DNA of 64,000 bases from Gymnopilus junonius. Its lineage: Eukaryota > Basidiomycota > Agaricomycetes > Agaricales > Galerinaceae. The translations under genes were made by a program, and so were the position numbers. A model generated the notes under the pieces. That model was not told where the DNA came from. It did no database searches and was given only the letters and a program-made list of their open reading frames with translations. The number at the start of each line of letters is the position of its first letter. Within the stretch, counting starts at the first letter, position 1. Of the stretch, positions 21,187 to 35,114 are shown piece after piece. The stretch lies in the NCBI GenBank assembly GCA_015501075.1, contig JADNYJ010000010.1, positions 372,001-436,000 of the forward strand, in the 5' to 3' direction.

Positions 21187-24100
21187 GTAAGCCTTGAAAT
21201 GGATCTACAGAAAGGATGATGATTAACTCGGCGACCGGAAATCTTTTATTCCGCGGCCTTCCAGGTTTTAATTATAAACACCTTGCCTGAGGTACATTAT
21301 ACGCTATTACAACGGAGTTCCTGTATCTTGATTTTTTTCTCCAGGCATTCATTCGTGTCTTTCATCAGTCCTGGACGCGCATAAGAGCCGATCTATATGA
21401 TCCCCGCTCCGGAGTGTCATGGCTCTCCCATGCACTTCAGTCCTACCTTGGGAGGATAATTTGCCTCCTCGTATCATCTGACTCTGAATACCAACACGGA
21501 GGATTGCATTTTACATGTCCATCATCATCCAACTCTATCTTGATAGATCATCTGGCTCTACAAATCGTTGTCATGTATCGTCTCATAAGATGAGGCTTGA
21601 AGGTTTCACACGTTAGCACAAAGTGCAGAAGCTTCCCGTTCGGCGGGGAAGGTGCTTATTTTTGAACTCTTGTCTTATTTTGGTACGTTTTTCTGGATAA
21701 ATCCACACATTTCAATAGCAAGAGTGTTCGCGAGGTAATTTATGAATTACTACATTCCCGTACTCACGGATTCTTGATTAAAGTTCTCGTAGTTCCGGTC
21801 CTCACTTCTCCGGAAGACATCATCGTTCAGACTTAGACCACCACTCTCCCTCTTATCAATGGGAAGAATGGGAAGACTTGTTGGAGAAACTTGACCAGTG
21901 ACTCCCTCGGTCATCACCTTGATAGTTATTGACAGTTGCTGCTGGGATGTGCAATTGTAGAGAATGCTCATGAAGAACCATTCGGCCCCATGGCTCCGGC
22001 TCTCCAAGCTTGTTGTTATACATATGAAAAATCCAAAGCCTTGCATGCATAAGCGACAGCAGCAGCATGAGTAGACACATTTGCTCAAATCACCGTGATT
22101 GATCCATTGCCCAGATTCATACGCGATCGCTCGCAAAAAACAGAACGCATCTGGGCCATTAGTCTGGAGAAACTTCGCTCCCTGGTTCCTGAGTTCTCGC
22201 TCTGAATAATTATGGATTATACTTTTCAACCTCGAATCGCTCATGAAGTCCCAAAGTCGTGCCGCTCGGATTCATGGGAGTGAAATGTTATCATCAATGT
22301 TTCCTGCCCGAGATAAGAGCTCGAACCTATTCGACTCCGCCCTGTTGGATCTCAGTGCTGGACCTGTTGCATCCATCAGCTTCTTTACTTCCTGCCCTTG
22401 TGCATGTCCCAAAATGCCTTCGTTCTCATTGTGCAGTTTCCTTTTTGGGCTCTATCTATTATGGTCTGCACCATCCGATGATATCTGAACCGGTTTACGT
22501 CGCTTACTATGCGCACTTGTCTCCTCTCGCATTGGGAATTCGGTGCCTGAGAATTGACTCCCACCTTCTGACAGGGTGCCAATCCACACCTAAAGCAAAA
22601 CATTCTGTCAAGCTTGATTGGCCCAGATCTTCTCGCCGAAGCCTGAGCCCAGAGAAATCTGCGGCTGCGTGGCTCGCTTTGCCGTTTTTCGGTAAGCGGA
22701 ACTTATCTGCCATCTTTCATCCTTTCAAAATGATTTCTCCAAACCTGATTCTTTTTTCGTTTGCTCTGCTTTATCCCAGTCCGCCGGCGGGCCTATGTAA
22801 TTTTTAGAGGGTTCTATGAACCCCCAAAATATGCTGTGTAAATAAGGTTTCGCTTCTCAATTTGTTCGCCTGTACCTCTTAGACTGCTGGGTCTTTCCCA
22901 TACTGGCTGTGCCCCTCTATCCACCCTCCCATGTTGATGGTGCACTTGTTGTACTGTATAATAACCATCTACCTCGCTGTGAATACTGGTGATGGCCTGA
23001 ATGCGGCAGAGATTCTTCCGAGGAGTGCAGTCGACGCTTCATAGGTGCGCCTACAAAGACAATCATGATGCCTGACGGCGCCATCAATACACTTTACTTC
23101 GTCCCTCACAGCCTCCACCACGATCACAGGCGATACTGTGTGATCACCGAGCCATAGCTAGCAACGTACACCTGTCGACGAGTCTCGAGGCAGTCCGATT
23201 CGCAACAGGGTGCAATAGAATCTCTTAATCCCCAACACCCTTACGGAATTCTGTGATTTATTTCAGCCTTGCATCAAGTCATCCGTCAGACCATCTAGCC
23301 TCGGACTGAGCTTTCGTGGGATCTTTGTCTTGCAACTTTGTCCCAGTTGGCGACCGATTGTGTGCATGGATAGCCGCGAAGATCGGTTCACTTGGCCTGT
23401 GTTCTTCAAATAATTGTTGAACCTCCTAGTTGAACCAGTGCCTAACTTAATTTCGAGATTTCATTTCGCTATCTAATAGGTCAGCTGAGATTTGACCCAT
23501 CACACTCACTTGAAAGATAGCCCGGCATTGACCTGCACCGTCAAATGGAGTCTCGAGTTTTCTTCACATGGGGAATGGTCGGCTAAGGAAACGGGACGAA
23601 AATGGCATACCCAAAATATTTTCTGTTTCAAGAGATGGATAATGCGAACATCCGCAATAGCATCCAATTTCTACTTCAAAGCGGCCAAATAACATCACTT
23701 GATTTTTAATATTTGGGCGCGGTTTGGGGACATTAGGAAGGCTGTTTCTTATGAAGGTCATGGGGCCTGCTAAATTCTCTCGCAAGTTGCTCTGGAATCA
23801 TTTCAGACCTCATCGTTTTATGCCAGGATCTCTAGGACCTAGGTGTGCACCATAGTAAAGTCTGTCTGTTTTCTAATTATTTGTAGCGGACAAATCATTC
23901 TCTACTAGTAACTAGTTTTATATTATAAGCTAACACCTTTATTTGTCGATTATCCTGAAGGCGAGGAATGTACGAAAGGACCTGGGAATGTACCGCGCCG
24001 TGCGCTTACTTTATTGGGCATTTATCAATACACCTGTCCGGATAAATGAAATTCTGCCATTCTACTCAAGAGCACAAGAGGCCAATCATAGTGGTGTTCG

Positions 24101-27010
24101 TTATCGATGACGTGTTTACATTCTAAATGTCTTCAGCAAGGTGTTATATATATCTTATCGTACAGGCGCCTCCAGCATATCACTTTAAGCGCCAATGTGT
24201 GTGTGCGAAGGTGCAGAGCTGAAACTTGATGGTATATCTTAGGTGACGGTGGCACTACATTTGTACCTCCCCGGTCTCCTGTAGACTTTCGTGCATGTGG
24301 GTTTCCGGAAACTAGGAAACAATCGAGAGTTGGGGCTAGATGTGAGCTCCGTAAGACTGTATAACAATGCTCCATGGTCCATAGAGGGGCATGACTGACA
24401 GGAAGGTTCGAAGCTATGTCCGGTCAGAAGGCATCTTAATCACGCCCAATAGAATTTCTGGTCAAAATATAACAACACTAACCATGAATGGTTTTCGCTT
24501 AAGCATTCATGATATATGAGGATGAGGCCTTAAAAGCTGATGGGGTGGCGATAAATAATGAGCTGGTCTGTTCCAGGGACACAGTCAAGAACGCATTTAT
24601 TCAAGCAACTAGGTTAGAAACTCGGCGTCGAAAATCCTTGTGTGGCGATGCCACCGACGGAAAGAGCACTGGATTGACATGAGCAATGAAAGCTTTCAAT
24701 GCCCTGCTGCCATCTGGAGAATACCTTCTGGACGGATGCAGAAACAATAGTGGTCAACAGCAGAAGCGGTAAATAACGGCTTTCAGTTGTCTCTGGCCAT
24801 GCTGTCAATACTGATTCATGGTTAATATTGTCCCGACGTCGGAGAAGAGAAGCGGGTTTGAAGGCGAATATACTTTCGAGAACAGTACGGAGGATAACAG
24901 GCGAGGTTCAGAGTGGTAAAAGATATGCTCTCCTATTTGTCAATGCGCTTGTTTCTTCACTTTGAGGTATTGCCCATATCAAATGCATTTGGTACTGGCG
25001 CTCAAATCCAACCCGCAAACAGTTGATCAAGGACAACTGAAAGCAACCTCAAGTGATTTATCGTGATTAATTTCTATAAAAAACAACTATATTTAAATAG
25101 GATTAATGGTCTTCGAACGCACCTGTCATTCGCAGATTGGGCAATCATAGGACATTGACATGGTTAAGGTTCATCGAACATCCTCATTAAGAGGTTCAGT
25201 TTCAAAAAAAGTCAGCCCGAGTCAATTGGCGGAGTCGTCAGTTGTCTTTGCGGGCGAAAGCAATACAAATCATAGCGATGCAAAAAAGTGAACGCTCTTC
25301 CATGATTACTGACGTTTTGAACGGCTGTCTTGGAATACTTTTATTTGCTGATGAAGGCTTCGCACCTGACATAGGGCTCCTCACTTCCAAGTTGCCGCAG
25401 CCTTTTTCTTCTCCAAATCCTCTCAGGCCGACTAGTGCGAGCAAACAATGCTTCTCCAGTTGACTTGAACTGTGCATTCCTTCCTTCGTTTGTCAGACCG
25501 CACTCGACCTCTTTTGAAGTACTGGTGCAAATTATGCGGTCGATGCTTCATATCGCTTTTGGCCACTGCATTGCCAACGAAAAGTCGGGTGTGACGGACC
25601 GCTCTTGGCTGTTGTATTTAGACACCGAGTAGTTGGGACAACAATTCTCACTTCATCAGTGAGAAATACCCAAATTACGTGACATGGTGAATTTACGGTA
25701 TTCGCTCCAAATTCACTTTTTTGAAAATCCGCACGCTCCGCTCACTGCCATATTTGTTAAGGGGCAGCTCTATCTAAAGCGAAGGAGGTCTGAAATCACC
25801 GGCAAAATTCATCTCTTTAAGAACTAGACGGACCTTAATCGACTCGGAGCTGTCGTAAGTGCGAAATATAGAGTAGGACCAGAACATTCAAGTACGAAGT
25901 ATACTTTTAGAAGCATGTAACTTTGACTAAGTCCTAGGTGCAAGTTAACGGTATTCATCAGATCAGCCCCACTGGCAAGAGCCATTGAATTTTGTCCTTC
26001 AGAAGAGATAAGACATTATCAAGGGTTTGAAAAGACGGGAAGTCATCGTAAGGGCTCAGGGAATAGATTCCCAAATCTTCAATGGCTGACAGCTGGTGAA
26101 AGTCCCTTAATCACACAGAGCACATAGAAAAGCAGGCCTAGATAGCAAAGAGGTGGAAGTCGCTAACGTAGATCTGTGCGGGGTTCGCGAGTGGGATTTG
26201 TCTTCATAGATGAGGATTCCAATGTGTTGATTGTGTCGCACTGAGAGGTAGCAAAGCGCGGCCGCTGCTCTTCTTCTTTACGAGGGAAGAAGGAAGAAAC
26301 ATAGAGTCGGAACCGGACAGCAAGAAACTCGATACGCAGACCAAGGGCCAAAAATGAGAATAGTAACTCGCTATCGCTTACACTGTTTCGGTAAAACTAG
26401 AATGAGTGGTGCTAGTACTGGGCTGTCTTTGTCATCTTGATAATGGGGTCAGCCACTTATCGCCTATCAGATTAGCTCTAGTTTGTGGATTAGAGGAGTA
26501 GAATAGTAATTGATGAGAGGAAAACACTGAAGTAACCAGGCTAGACCTGACGTGTTCAACAGTGAGACTGAAGCAGTGTAATAGTGGGAAGTAGGGCTGA
26601 CTGACAAAGATAGACTCGGTAAAAATCCTCTTGAGGTAGTATCAGGGACCAAGTAAGACGATGTCCGTCGGAGTCAAAGATTAACGACACTCATAAGTGT
26701 AAAAAGATCAAGCGACAGGTCAACAGTATTGAAGGCGTGTACTAGCAGAGGCAACCAAGATCAGGCAGAAAATCCGGCAAATTTCTGGGCATGTCGGAGA
26801 AGACAAGTGAGTAAAGGATATATCAAGCCGAATCATAAATGGTCAGAGTATGTTTTTGCACATGATAACCATTTGAGTTGTGGATGAACATGACGGACAT
26901 GTCGGGCAGCTGGTAAAGAGAGACATATTCGGGGAACTCGGCGGAGCAAGTATAGATATTCTTGACGGTTGGCGCATAGCTGCCTCTCTCTTTTTTTCCT
27001 CTGCTCGTCC
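21187..27010. other. Gene-poor stretch upstream of the P450
   Basis: About 5.8 kb with no recognisable gene on either strand. Short ORFs occur (for example minus 21750-22244, about 164 codons; plus 22259-22807, lacking an ATG), but none has a recognisable domain, convincing splice context or coding-like composition. Base composition is ordinary and CpG is present, unlike the 54-64 kb compartment. The last part is the P450 promoter region. Confidence 0.45.
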
Positions 27011-30000
27011 ATGCCTCTCCCTGTTGCCGTTCTCTTCTCCACGCTTGTAGTCTTCGTTTCATTGGGCCGCTCATTCATTCTCCTCATCTTCCGGCAGCTA
27101 TGTTCTCCTCTTCGTTACCTTCCCGGTCCGCCTGCACCATCGTTCTTCATGGGAAACCTAGAGGAAATGCACAATATGGAGAACAACGACCTCATCGCGC
27201 GCTGGGCCCGAACTTACGGCCACACGTTTGTTTACCGCGGTTTCATCGGCGGTTGCCGACTCATGACCACCGACCCAGTTGCTGTTGGTCATATCCTTGG
27301 CCATGCCTATGATTATCCCAAGCCAGACTTTGTACGAGCTAGCCTCGCCGATATGACTGCTGGCTATCATGGCCTCGTCACCGTGGAGGGTGACGATCAT
27401 AAACGTCAAGTCAGCTGTCTGAATCAATCTGTTTCTTTGACACCTCTGACACGCTCCCCATCATTCAGCGTAAGATTTTGGTTAGTATCTTTTTATTATC
27501 TAATCTACGTCTATCCAACCTCGGTCCTGCCATACTTATTGACTGCTCTTTACAGACACCCGCCTTTTCTTCCACACACATCAAGTCCTTGACCTCCATA
27601 TTCTGGGATAAAGCAACTGAGGTGCGTTACATCTTCTTGCTGCCCGACTTATCCCTTCTAATTTGACTTTAGTTGCGCGACATCTGGCTCGCCCAAGTAG
27701 ATGATGCTACGGACAGCGCTCACCATAACAATGACGTTGCTGGGAGGGATAACTCTGTTACCCGTACCGACGTCCTCCTGTGGCTTGGCAGAACGACGCT
27801 CGATGTCATCGGTCTCGCAGGTGACCATTTCTGATCTCCTATGCACATTCTTGCGTCAAACGATCACTGAATACCATCTCTAGGTTTTGATTATGCATTT
27901 AACGCACTCAAGGACGACTCCAATGAGTTGGCAGTCGCCTTTTCTACCATTTTTTCCACCGCACGCAAATTTCGCGTGATGACAATACTTCAGGCTTGGT
28001 TCCCTTTCTTAAGGCGCTTCGTGAGTGTTTTATATTTATATTTTCGTCCTTTCTTTTGTCCTTTATTTTTCGTTGGTGTGTCATCCAAATCGCATTAATG
28101 GCACGGCTGACAAGCAGAATGGGTGGGGGCTAGTTGAGTTGAATATTATATGTTCAGTCGCTAGAACCAGGAAATGACTGCGTTCTGGAGTCTTCCTGAG
28201 TTGACACGACACTCCCGCCGGCTCATCCAGCCCGTCTTTCGGCAATGACTATGGAGTCAAAGCTGACAGGTGTTCGCTAAGATGATCGGCCAATCCTTGA
28301 CCTGATCGACGGCGCTATCGGTATTCAAGGTTAGCCAATTGATCCGTCAGCTCTTGGTGCGCCGAAGCCAATGCTGGCTTGATACCAGCCGTGCTGAAAT
28401 TTCCTCGTCGATCATCTTGAATGATACACATCTACTGCTCACTGCAGTTGCGGGCCTCTATATGGACGAAGTCAACGCGGATCAAGCAAGCCGGTAGATT
28501 TTCCTATTACGGAAAGTCGTCAACGTTGTGCCTTCGCCCGTGATATGCCTTTTTTGTCTATTCTTCATTCTAATTTCCAATCGGCTTCCAGTTGGCATGT
28601 CCTGTCATCGCTGTGACAGCCAAAGGTTTCGAATTCGAACCAGGTCGAGACAGTACCTGACATAAGGATGATTCATTGACACCGTCTAATGTGCGGACCC
28701 CAGACCGTGTGCTGACCATGTTTTCTCCTTCGATCTGACAGCGGCGTAACAATGTGACGACGACTCAAGCACAAGCAACTATGCGACGTATTGGTCTGGA
28801 GCTCATTGACGAAAAGAGGAGGGCTGCAGACGGAGAATTGGAAAAGACGATGAAGAATAAATTATCTGAAGTGAACGGTGAACGGGTCCGAGGCAGAGAT
28901 CTTCTAAGCATCCTCAGTGGGTCTTTCGTCTTGTCTTTGACAAGATATACTAAGCGCCCTGCAGTCCGTTCCAATTTGTCCACCGACGCATCACAGCAAA
29001 TGTCAATAGAGGAAGTGTTGTGCCAAATTTCAACTTTCCTTGCGGCGGGGCATGAGACTACTTCTTCTGCACTGTCTTGGTGTCTGTACGCGTTGGCGCA
29101 GGATTGTACTGGTGTACAAGAAAAGCTGCGAGCGACGCTGAGAGAAGTAGACGGTGAGGTGAAGGAGGAATTAACATCTCTGTCAAGCCTTTCATCATAT
29201 CCAGGTTCACCCAGTGCTCCATGGTCGGATTCCTATCGAGACGCACTCACGGACGCTGTTGTGCGATGTACTTACCTTGACTGGGTCGTTCGCGAGTCAC
29301 TGAGATTGCATGCACCGGTGACGACCACAATGCGAGTATGTATGCGAGACAGAGATGAAATCCCCCTTCAAGAGGGCGAAGTGCTTCTTGATAAAAATGG
29401 CAACAGAAGATTGAGCATTCCTGTGAAGAAGTGGGACATAATCAGTGTTCCGATCCAGGCTATTAACAAGAGCAATGAACTGTGGGGAGACGATGCATCC
29501 GTGTTTAGGTGCGTTCAGTGGTGTTCTATTCCTTCAACAGTCTTCTTTTCCCCCTTTTCCCCCTTGAGGATATTTCAGAATCTTCCAGGCCGATATTTGC
29601 ATATTCTTGGTGTGGATCGTCGCTTTGCTTCCGGCATTTAGTTTCCTCCTTGCTTTGACTCCTTTTGGAGGGCTCTGGACTGGCTTCTTGATGATGCATG
29701 TTTGGGGTGCTGATTCCGTTTAGATGGTTGGATATAGATGGTGCACAGCCTTTTGGAAATTGAATTTAGATTTTGACCGCTGATGGCTTGATTCTGTCGA
29801 ATCACGTAGTTCGGTTCATTGACGTTGATTCGTTTCGTGGATATGAAATCATCCTTGAATGGCGCCTGTACCGGATGCCTCATTTTTTCCGAAGAACCAA
29901 GGGAATGGGGTAATTTTCGTTATCATAGTGGACGACTATCGATTTACATCTCCGTGATTCTGCACCCACATCAAAGGGCGCTTCAAGTGTCATGTGCCAG

Positions 30001-31953
30001 TGAACACCTGCTCACGCATGCTGCACATATCTTAAATACCCATACATCTCTCTCACTCCTTATACGTACGAGCCATTTTATGAGGCCTGTTCTAGTAAAA
30101 GTTTTACAACACTAATTGTCTTTTCCATATGCCACCTTCCTCTTCATTTTTCCCCTTTCCATGCATTCTGACCTCGTCCTTTTTTATCTTTATTGTGATT
30201 TCAATGCCGTCATCTGATGATTCTTTTCGTTCGCAGGCCAGAGCGTTGGGCTGCACCTCCCCAGGAAGCACGGGCTATTCCTGGGCTATATTCCAACATA
30301 CTAACGTTCCTGAACGGCAATCCTCTCGGCGGCAACCGGGCATGTATTGGATACAAGTTTGCTCTCATGGAGTGAGTCGACATGTTCTGTCTCTTTTCTC
30401 TCTTGGATTATCTTTGCCGTGGAGCACGTACGTTATTGTTTTGTGCTTTTATTTTCATTTCACTTGTCTATGTGTTCCACCTTCGGAAATTGGTGTCCAA
30501 CTCGCTTCCGCGGAATAAATGGGTGCACTGTTATGCATTTGCAATCCAGTCTAGCTCCCCACTGGGTTCTCCTTGCTCGCTCTCATTGGGCGTGTGAGAA
30601 GCCCCGAGATCTCGATAACGCCCTCCTTATCAGAGCAATGCAAAAGAACAGAGTGCAATGCATAACTGTTTATATGTTCCATATTATTGACCTTCGTTAT
30701 CTATAATCACTTTGGAAGTACTTAGGAGGGAACAGGGAAGGACCTGGGATTAACATGATGTCCCTTCCTTCACATTGTTCCCCAACTTCTCAATCCTTCT
30801 ACTTGGGAGGCTATTTTTGCTTTCACGAGTCCCCTTCAATGCCTTTGCCGTATCATCCGTAGGTGTGAAGCATAAACACTCTTCATGCAGATTTACTTCC
30901 GTTTGCTTCTTTGGGTTGTCGGCCGGGCTGGTTCGGAGTTCGGCTTGGCAGTTCGTCACTGATCACAATCATGTTGATTGTGTGCTCGTATTTGCGAAGC
31001 GCGCCACGCCGCCATTTTATCCTAATTTGGATATACATCTGCGCATGTACGCTCTACCTCTCGCACCTTCTTTGCTTAGCATGCAAGGAGAAAAAATAGA
31101 GGGTAGATTTATGAACCGCACAGGTCTTTGTCTGGCTGCGGTAACGGGAAGGATTCTATTACTGCGCCCGTGCGATGATTGGCCGTCAGATTGTCTGCGG
31201 TAGGGACGAGGGGGCTCAAGTTTTCCGATTTAGGTTTCCACAGCTTGGGCATTACAGGTCCTTCGCGGAGCTGGGATTGTGTCCTTGGATCGCACCTTCC
31301 CATCTCCGACGTTTCATTGTGATTTTCGGGATCTATTCCTTTTTTGCATTTGCCTCTTCTGACTTGGGTCTTTGATGTTTTCCGTCCAAAATCCCTGAAT
31401 TGTGCCCTGAACACGGCAGCGGGCTCGGCGATTAACTTTGATGCTTTGTTATCGCTTTCTGACCAAAGCCACAATATTTGAACCCCCTACTAATTCCGAC
31501 GTTTTCAGAATTAAGATATTTCTTTATGTGCTGCTCAAGGATATAACATTTTCAATCGACCCGGAAACTATCATTGAGAAGAGAGTCAAGTAAGTCGTTC
31601 TTCATCCTACGGTTTCTATTTCTTCCCGAGCTATATCTCGGAACACGGAAATCTTTTCGGTGGCTATATGTATAATTACACGCCACTCCCAACCCCTCCT
31701 GCTCATCCGTCCGATCGACGGTCCGGGGCTGAATCTGTCCACACTTGACAACTCAATCGATCGTTGTTTGCATACTATATTTCTCCGTCCTCTATTGCTT
31801 GTGCATCCCCTAAAAGCAATCTTTATGCAGCAGCACTGATTTCCTTCTTTTTGCAGCGTGGTCACACGGCCTTTCGTGAAATCAGAACCACATCTAGGAA
31901 ACCAAATGCCTCTGAACATTTCACGTTCCTCGGGCTCGGGCTCGTATCCTTGA
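27011..31953 (+). CDS. Cytochrome P450 monooxygenase with a 12-nt microexon and very long introns
   Basis: An ER-anchored P450 of 597 residues from ten exons: 27011-27409, 27469-27480, 27556-27621, 27673-27820, 27884-28020, 28742-28916, 28965-29508, 30237-30371, 31509-31589, 31857-31953. All splice phases agree. The N-terminal hydrophobic anchor (about 1-25) leads to [13 protein letters not shown] (proline hinge). The I-helix is [15 protein letters not shown], the K-helix ESLR within [11 protein letters not shown], then FRPERW. The heme loop is [15 protein letters not shown], with the cysteine in place but a stretched loop before it. The 12-nt exon encodes RKIL of the conserved RKILTPAFS. Introns of 721, 728, 1137 and 267 nt contrast with 48-75 nt for the others. 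The substrate is unknown; electrons would come from a reductase such as that at 2-4 kb. Confidence 0.93.
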
Positions 31954-34900
31954 GCACAGCTTAATATTAACGCTCCCACAACCAGCGCATGCAGTACAGG
32001 TATAGTAGTTTTTTTCCGTCTCAACCATCATGGACCCTGGTCCTGTGGATAGTAAGTATCTTGCGTGGTGTGCGGATTAGCTATTCTCTGCCCTGCCTGA
32101 ATTCATGACCTTTCCTCTAACATCAAGGATCGCCAGTAAAGACTTATGCTTTGTTGACTATTAATTCGATACCCATCGCGTTCTCTCGCCGAAAAGGACG
32201 GGGATGGAACTTTACCCCCGTTCGCCAGTCATTACACTATATGTCTTAGATCTTATGAAATCGCGGGCGTCTATTACAGTCACGCGATACCCTATGCTCA
32301 CCTGTAGAATCTGATCGTTTGTTCGTTTTCTGATGCATACCTTATATAGATAGGTAGCTTTCTGATAGCTAGCTATTCGTTTCCCAGTAGGTTATCCGTC
32401 GACTCCTATCCCATCATCATCACGGGGGGACATTCTTCTGAGTATTTATCACCTTCGAACCCGTTGATGTCGTGTGCGGCGGTATGAACTCGGTAGTTAT
32501 TATTAACTGGTCTTGATACTGCACACCACCTAGGTTTAATCTATGGTGATGAGACCTTTAGAAGCTAGAAAGTGTACCATGGAATTTAAGGAACATTACT
32601 GGGAATTCGGGGTGCGTGAATCAGCATCAGATGGAATGGTATTTCTATTTCTGTTTGGAACCACTTAGCGAGAGAGACGAGTACACAGGGCAAGCTTAAG
32701 TCGGTATCTCCTTCAATGCGATCGGGTTACTTATGGTGGCGGTTCCAAGTACATATCCAGGCCCTTCTTGGAAGATGGAAGGGAAGGGAAAAGGAACAGG
32801 CCTCTTCTCAAGTTCTGCCTTCCTTCCTCCTTCGATCCTGGATCAATTTTACTCCTTTCAGCCAGATTTAAAGCCCAGCGAAGGGGGTTCCTCGGCCTAC
32901 TATGGCGTAATAAATTTACCTTCAAGCTTTCGCTTGATCATGATTATCATTACCTTTAACTCTATAAGCACAGGAAAGTCGTTTGGTAACAGAGGAGGAA
33001 GAGCTCGCACGCATACGGAGCTGATTGGAGGCCGCTCTGCAATTTCCGCCTGTGGCAATTTATCCATAAGTGTATATCTCGAGCGCGGACCACTGAACTT
33101 TCTTCCGAAAGCCCCACTGGCCCTCCTTTAGGGTCCTTCCTGATGTATGGAAGTGATGCAGCTGGAAGAGACGAAGCTGTAATCCAGATGGACGGGGAGT
33201 TGTTTTGCTTTCAAGGCTACTGATCAAGCCGACTTGAAGGTCGATCGACGTGAGCAACGTTAGTATTAATACAGCATTATACACTGAGCTCTTTTTTCGC
33301 CTGGATTCTCGCTGTTAGAGGTGGCGGCGATCGATGACGGTGGAAAAGAATCCTCTGTTGGCGTATGTGCGTCAACTGCGCGCCTGGTTTAATTAGTGGC
33401 GGGGACCTCTTTCAGTGGTCCACGATATCGATCGGGCCGATGCAAAAGTACCTACGCCTTACCAAAAAATCTAAGCAATGCGCACTTCATCCTGCTAAGG
33501 ACGGAAGCCAGCAAGCAGCTGATCATCGAGACTGGAATTTGACCTACCGTTGATTTTAATTCTTTCCCCCTGGGTTCCGAGTCCCATATGGCCCCATCTG
33601 CAATGGAATCAAGTACTCCCAGGTGCGCGATGCGCATGAATTTAAAAAAAGCCAAAGCTTGCAATATGCGTCAAAGTGCTAACTGACTAGGTAAATAGCA
33701 AAGCCAGAGGCTAAATTCCTTTAAATTCAAGTTCGCAAGCGGATCGCTTCAATTAAGCTAACATATCACCTCTTCTGTAAAGATTCTGAAATTCTTTTTG
33801 GTTTTAGTTTATCGATACCACCCAGAGCTTCCAGCCCTCTGAATCTGGCGGTGCGCGTAGTAATTATAACCCTGTGATGGGGCGTTCGTGAAGGGCAGAG
33901 AATTCCGTAAGAATACGCGAATGCGAACAAGGCCGGGTGAGGTACATTATGGAAAAGGAAGGGGGTCCATTCATTCTTCACTTGACTCTTCGCAGGGGCT
34001 GAGAACCTGGTGATTTGGAAGAACGAAAGAACAAAGCGGTACCTCACAAGTGAACAACCGATTTAGATGTATGCCGTACTTGCATGTGGCCCCTCTCTTT
34101 TTTCACAATCATTGAATCAAGTCACTGACCGCCGAAGGTATTACTAAACGCCCAGAAACGAACGATTGAAAGTGAACAGTGGCGGAATACATTAAATTAA
34201 ACACAGAAAACTTTCCCACTGTCAGGGCCGCCGGTAAATGCGTTCAATGTCTTTTTATGACTCTTTATCCACAAGCAATGTGCGGATACAAGAAAATAAA
34301 ACCAAGTAAGAATGTGGGAAGGGACCCTTTGAATTATACGCTTTTTAGCAGGTGCATTACGGCCCTTGGAGATCGTATACGTATTAGCGGGAAGCAAACA
34401 AGGACGCGGGGACGTGTGAATTCATTTGGGAAGAAACAACGTCTTTCATCTTTTTGTCGTATGGAAACTCTAAATTCCAAGGAGGCGCAAGCGAGAGCGA
34501 ACGAAACGTTTTTTTTGGGGGCAGACGGTAGTAGCATTTTACATCGCAGATAGAATTCACATTGAAAGCCAAAAAGAAGAAAGAAAAGATTCGGATACAT
34601 ACACATTAATTTTAAATACTAGATTATTTTCGGGGCATTGTGCGAGCGGACAGATGGAAGAGAGAGGTCGCGCATGGCGCAAGAAGTCGACAGCGAAAAC
34701 CAGATGAAAACGATCTAAGCAACGAGCGAAGCAAATAATTGTCCCCAACACGGTCATCAAGGAAAAGACAGGATCGCAAAGGAAAGGAAGAGAAAGGAAT
34801 GGGACAGCCAAGCATACCAGACGTTATGGCATAATAGATAGTTGGGGGAGGAGAAAAGATCAATACTAGTGGTATGATGCAAGTCGAGGTATGAAGGTGG

Positions 34901-35114
34901 AGCGAGGTATAAGTAACACTGTCCGCACACTAGTCCGTCAATGGATAAGATATACAAGGGGGGGGAAAGTGTAGCAAACGCGGCAGACTCGATAAAAAGA
35001 AAAGGAGAGAGTTGGATAGCGATAGGGCAGCACACAAAACACATAAAAAGGATATTTATTATTTGATTTGTCCGTTCGTTAAAACGTCGCTTTCGTTTAC
35101 GGAGGGACATTTCG
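31954..35114. other. Gene-poor stretch downstream of the P450
   Basis: About 3.2 kb with no gene recognised. The longest ORF (plus 32733-33131, 132 codons) lacks any known motif. The last few hundred bases are the 3' region of the minus-strand homeobox gene. Confidence 0.45.

Noticed and set aside
21750..22244. Minus-strand ORF of about 164 codons
   Set aside because: No domain, no splice context and irregular Cys-rich runs; open length alone is weak in a gene-poor stretch.
22259..22807. Plus-strand ORF of about 182 codons
   Set aside because: It opens at a non-ATG codon, has no recognised motif and overlaps minus-strand ORFs equally well.
28620..28650. T-loop-like ggtttcgaattcgaacc, a possible tRNA
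   Set aside because: No anticodon arm, D-arm or acceptor stem around it; it lies inside a P450 intron.
2000..31953. P450, reductase and phytochrome as one light-controlled biosynthetic cluster
   Set aside because: The genes are 6-25 kb apart with unrelated housekeeping genes between, and no backbone biosynthetic enzyme is present.
32733..33131. Plus-strand ORF of 132 codons
   Set aside because: No motif and no supporting gene structure; composition resembles the surrounding intergenic DNA.
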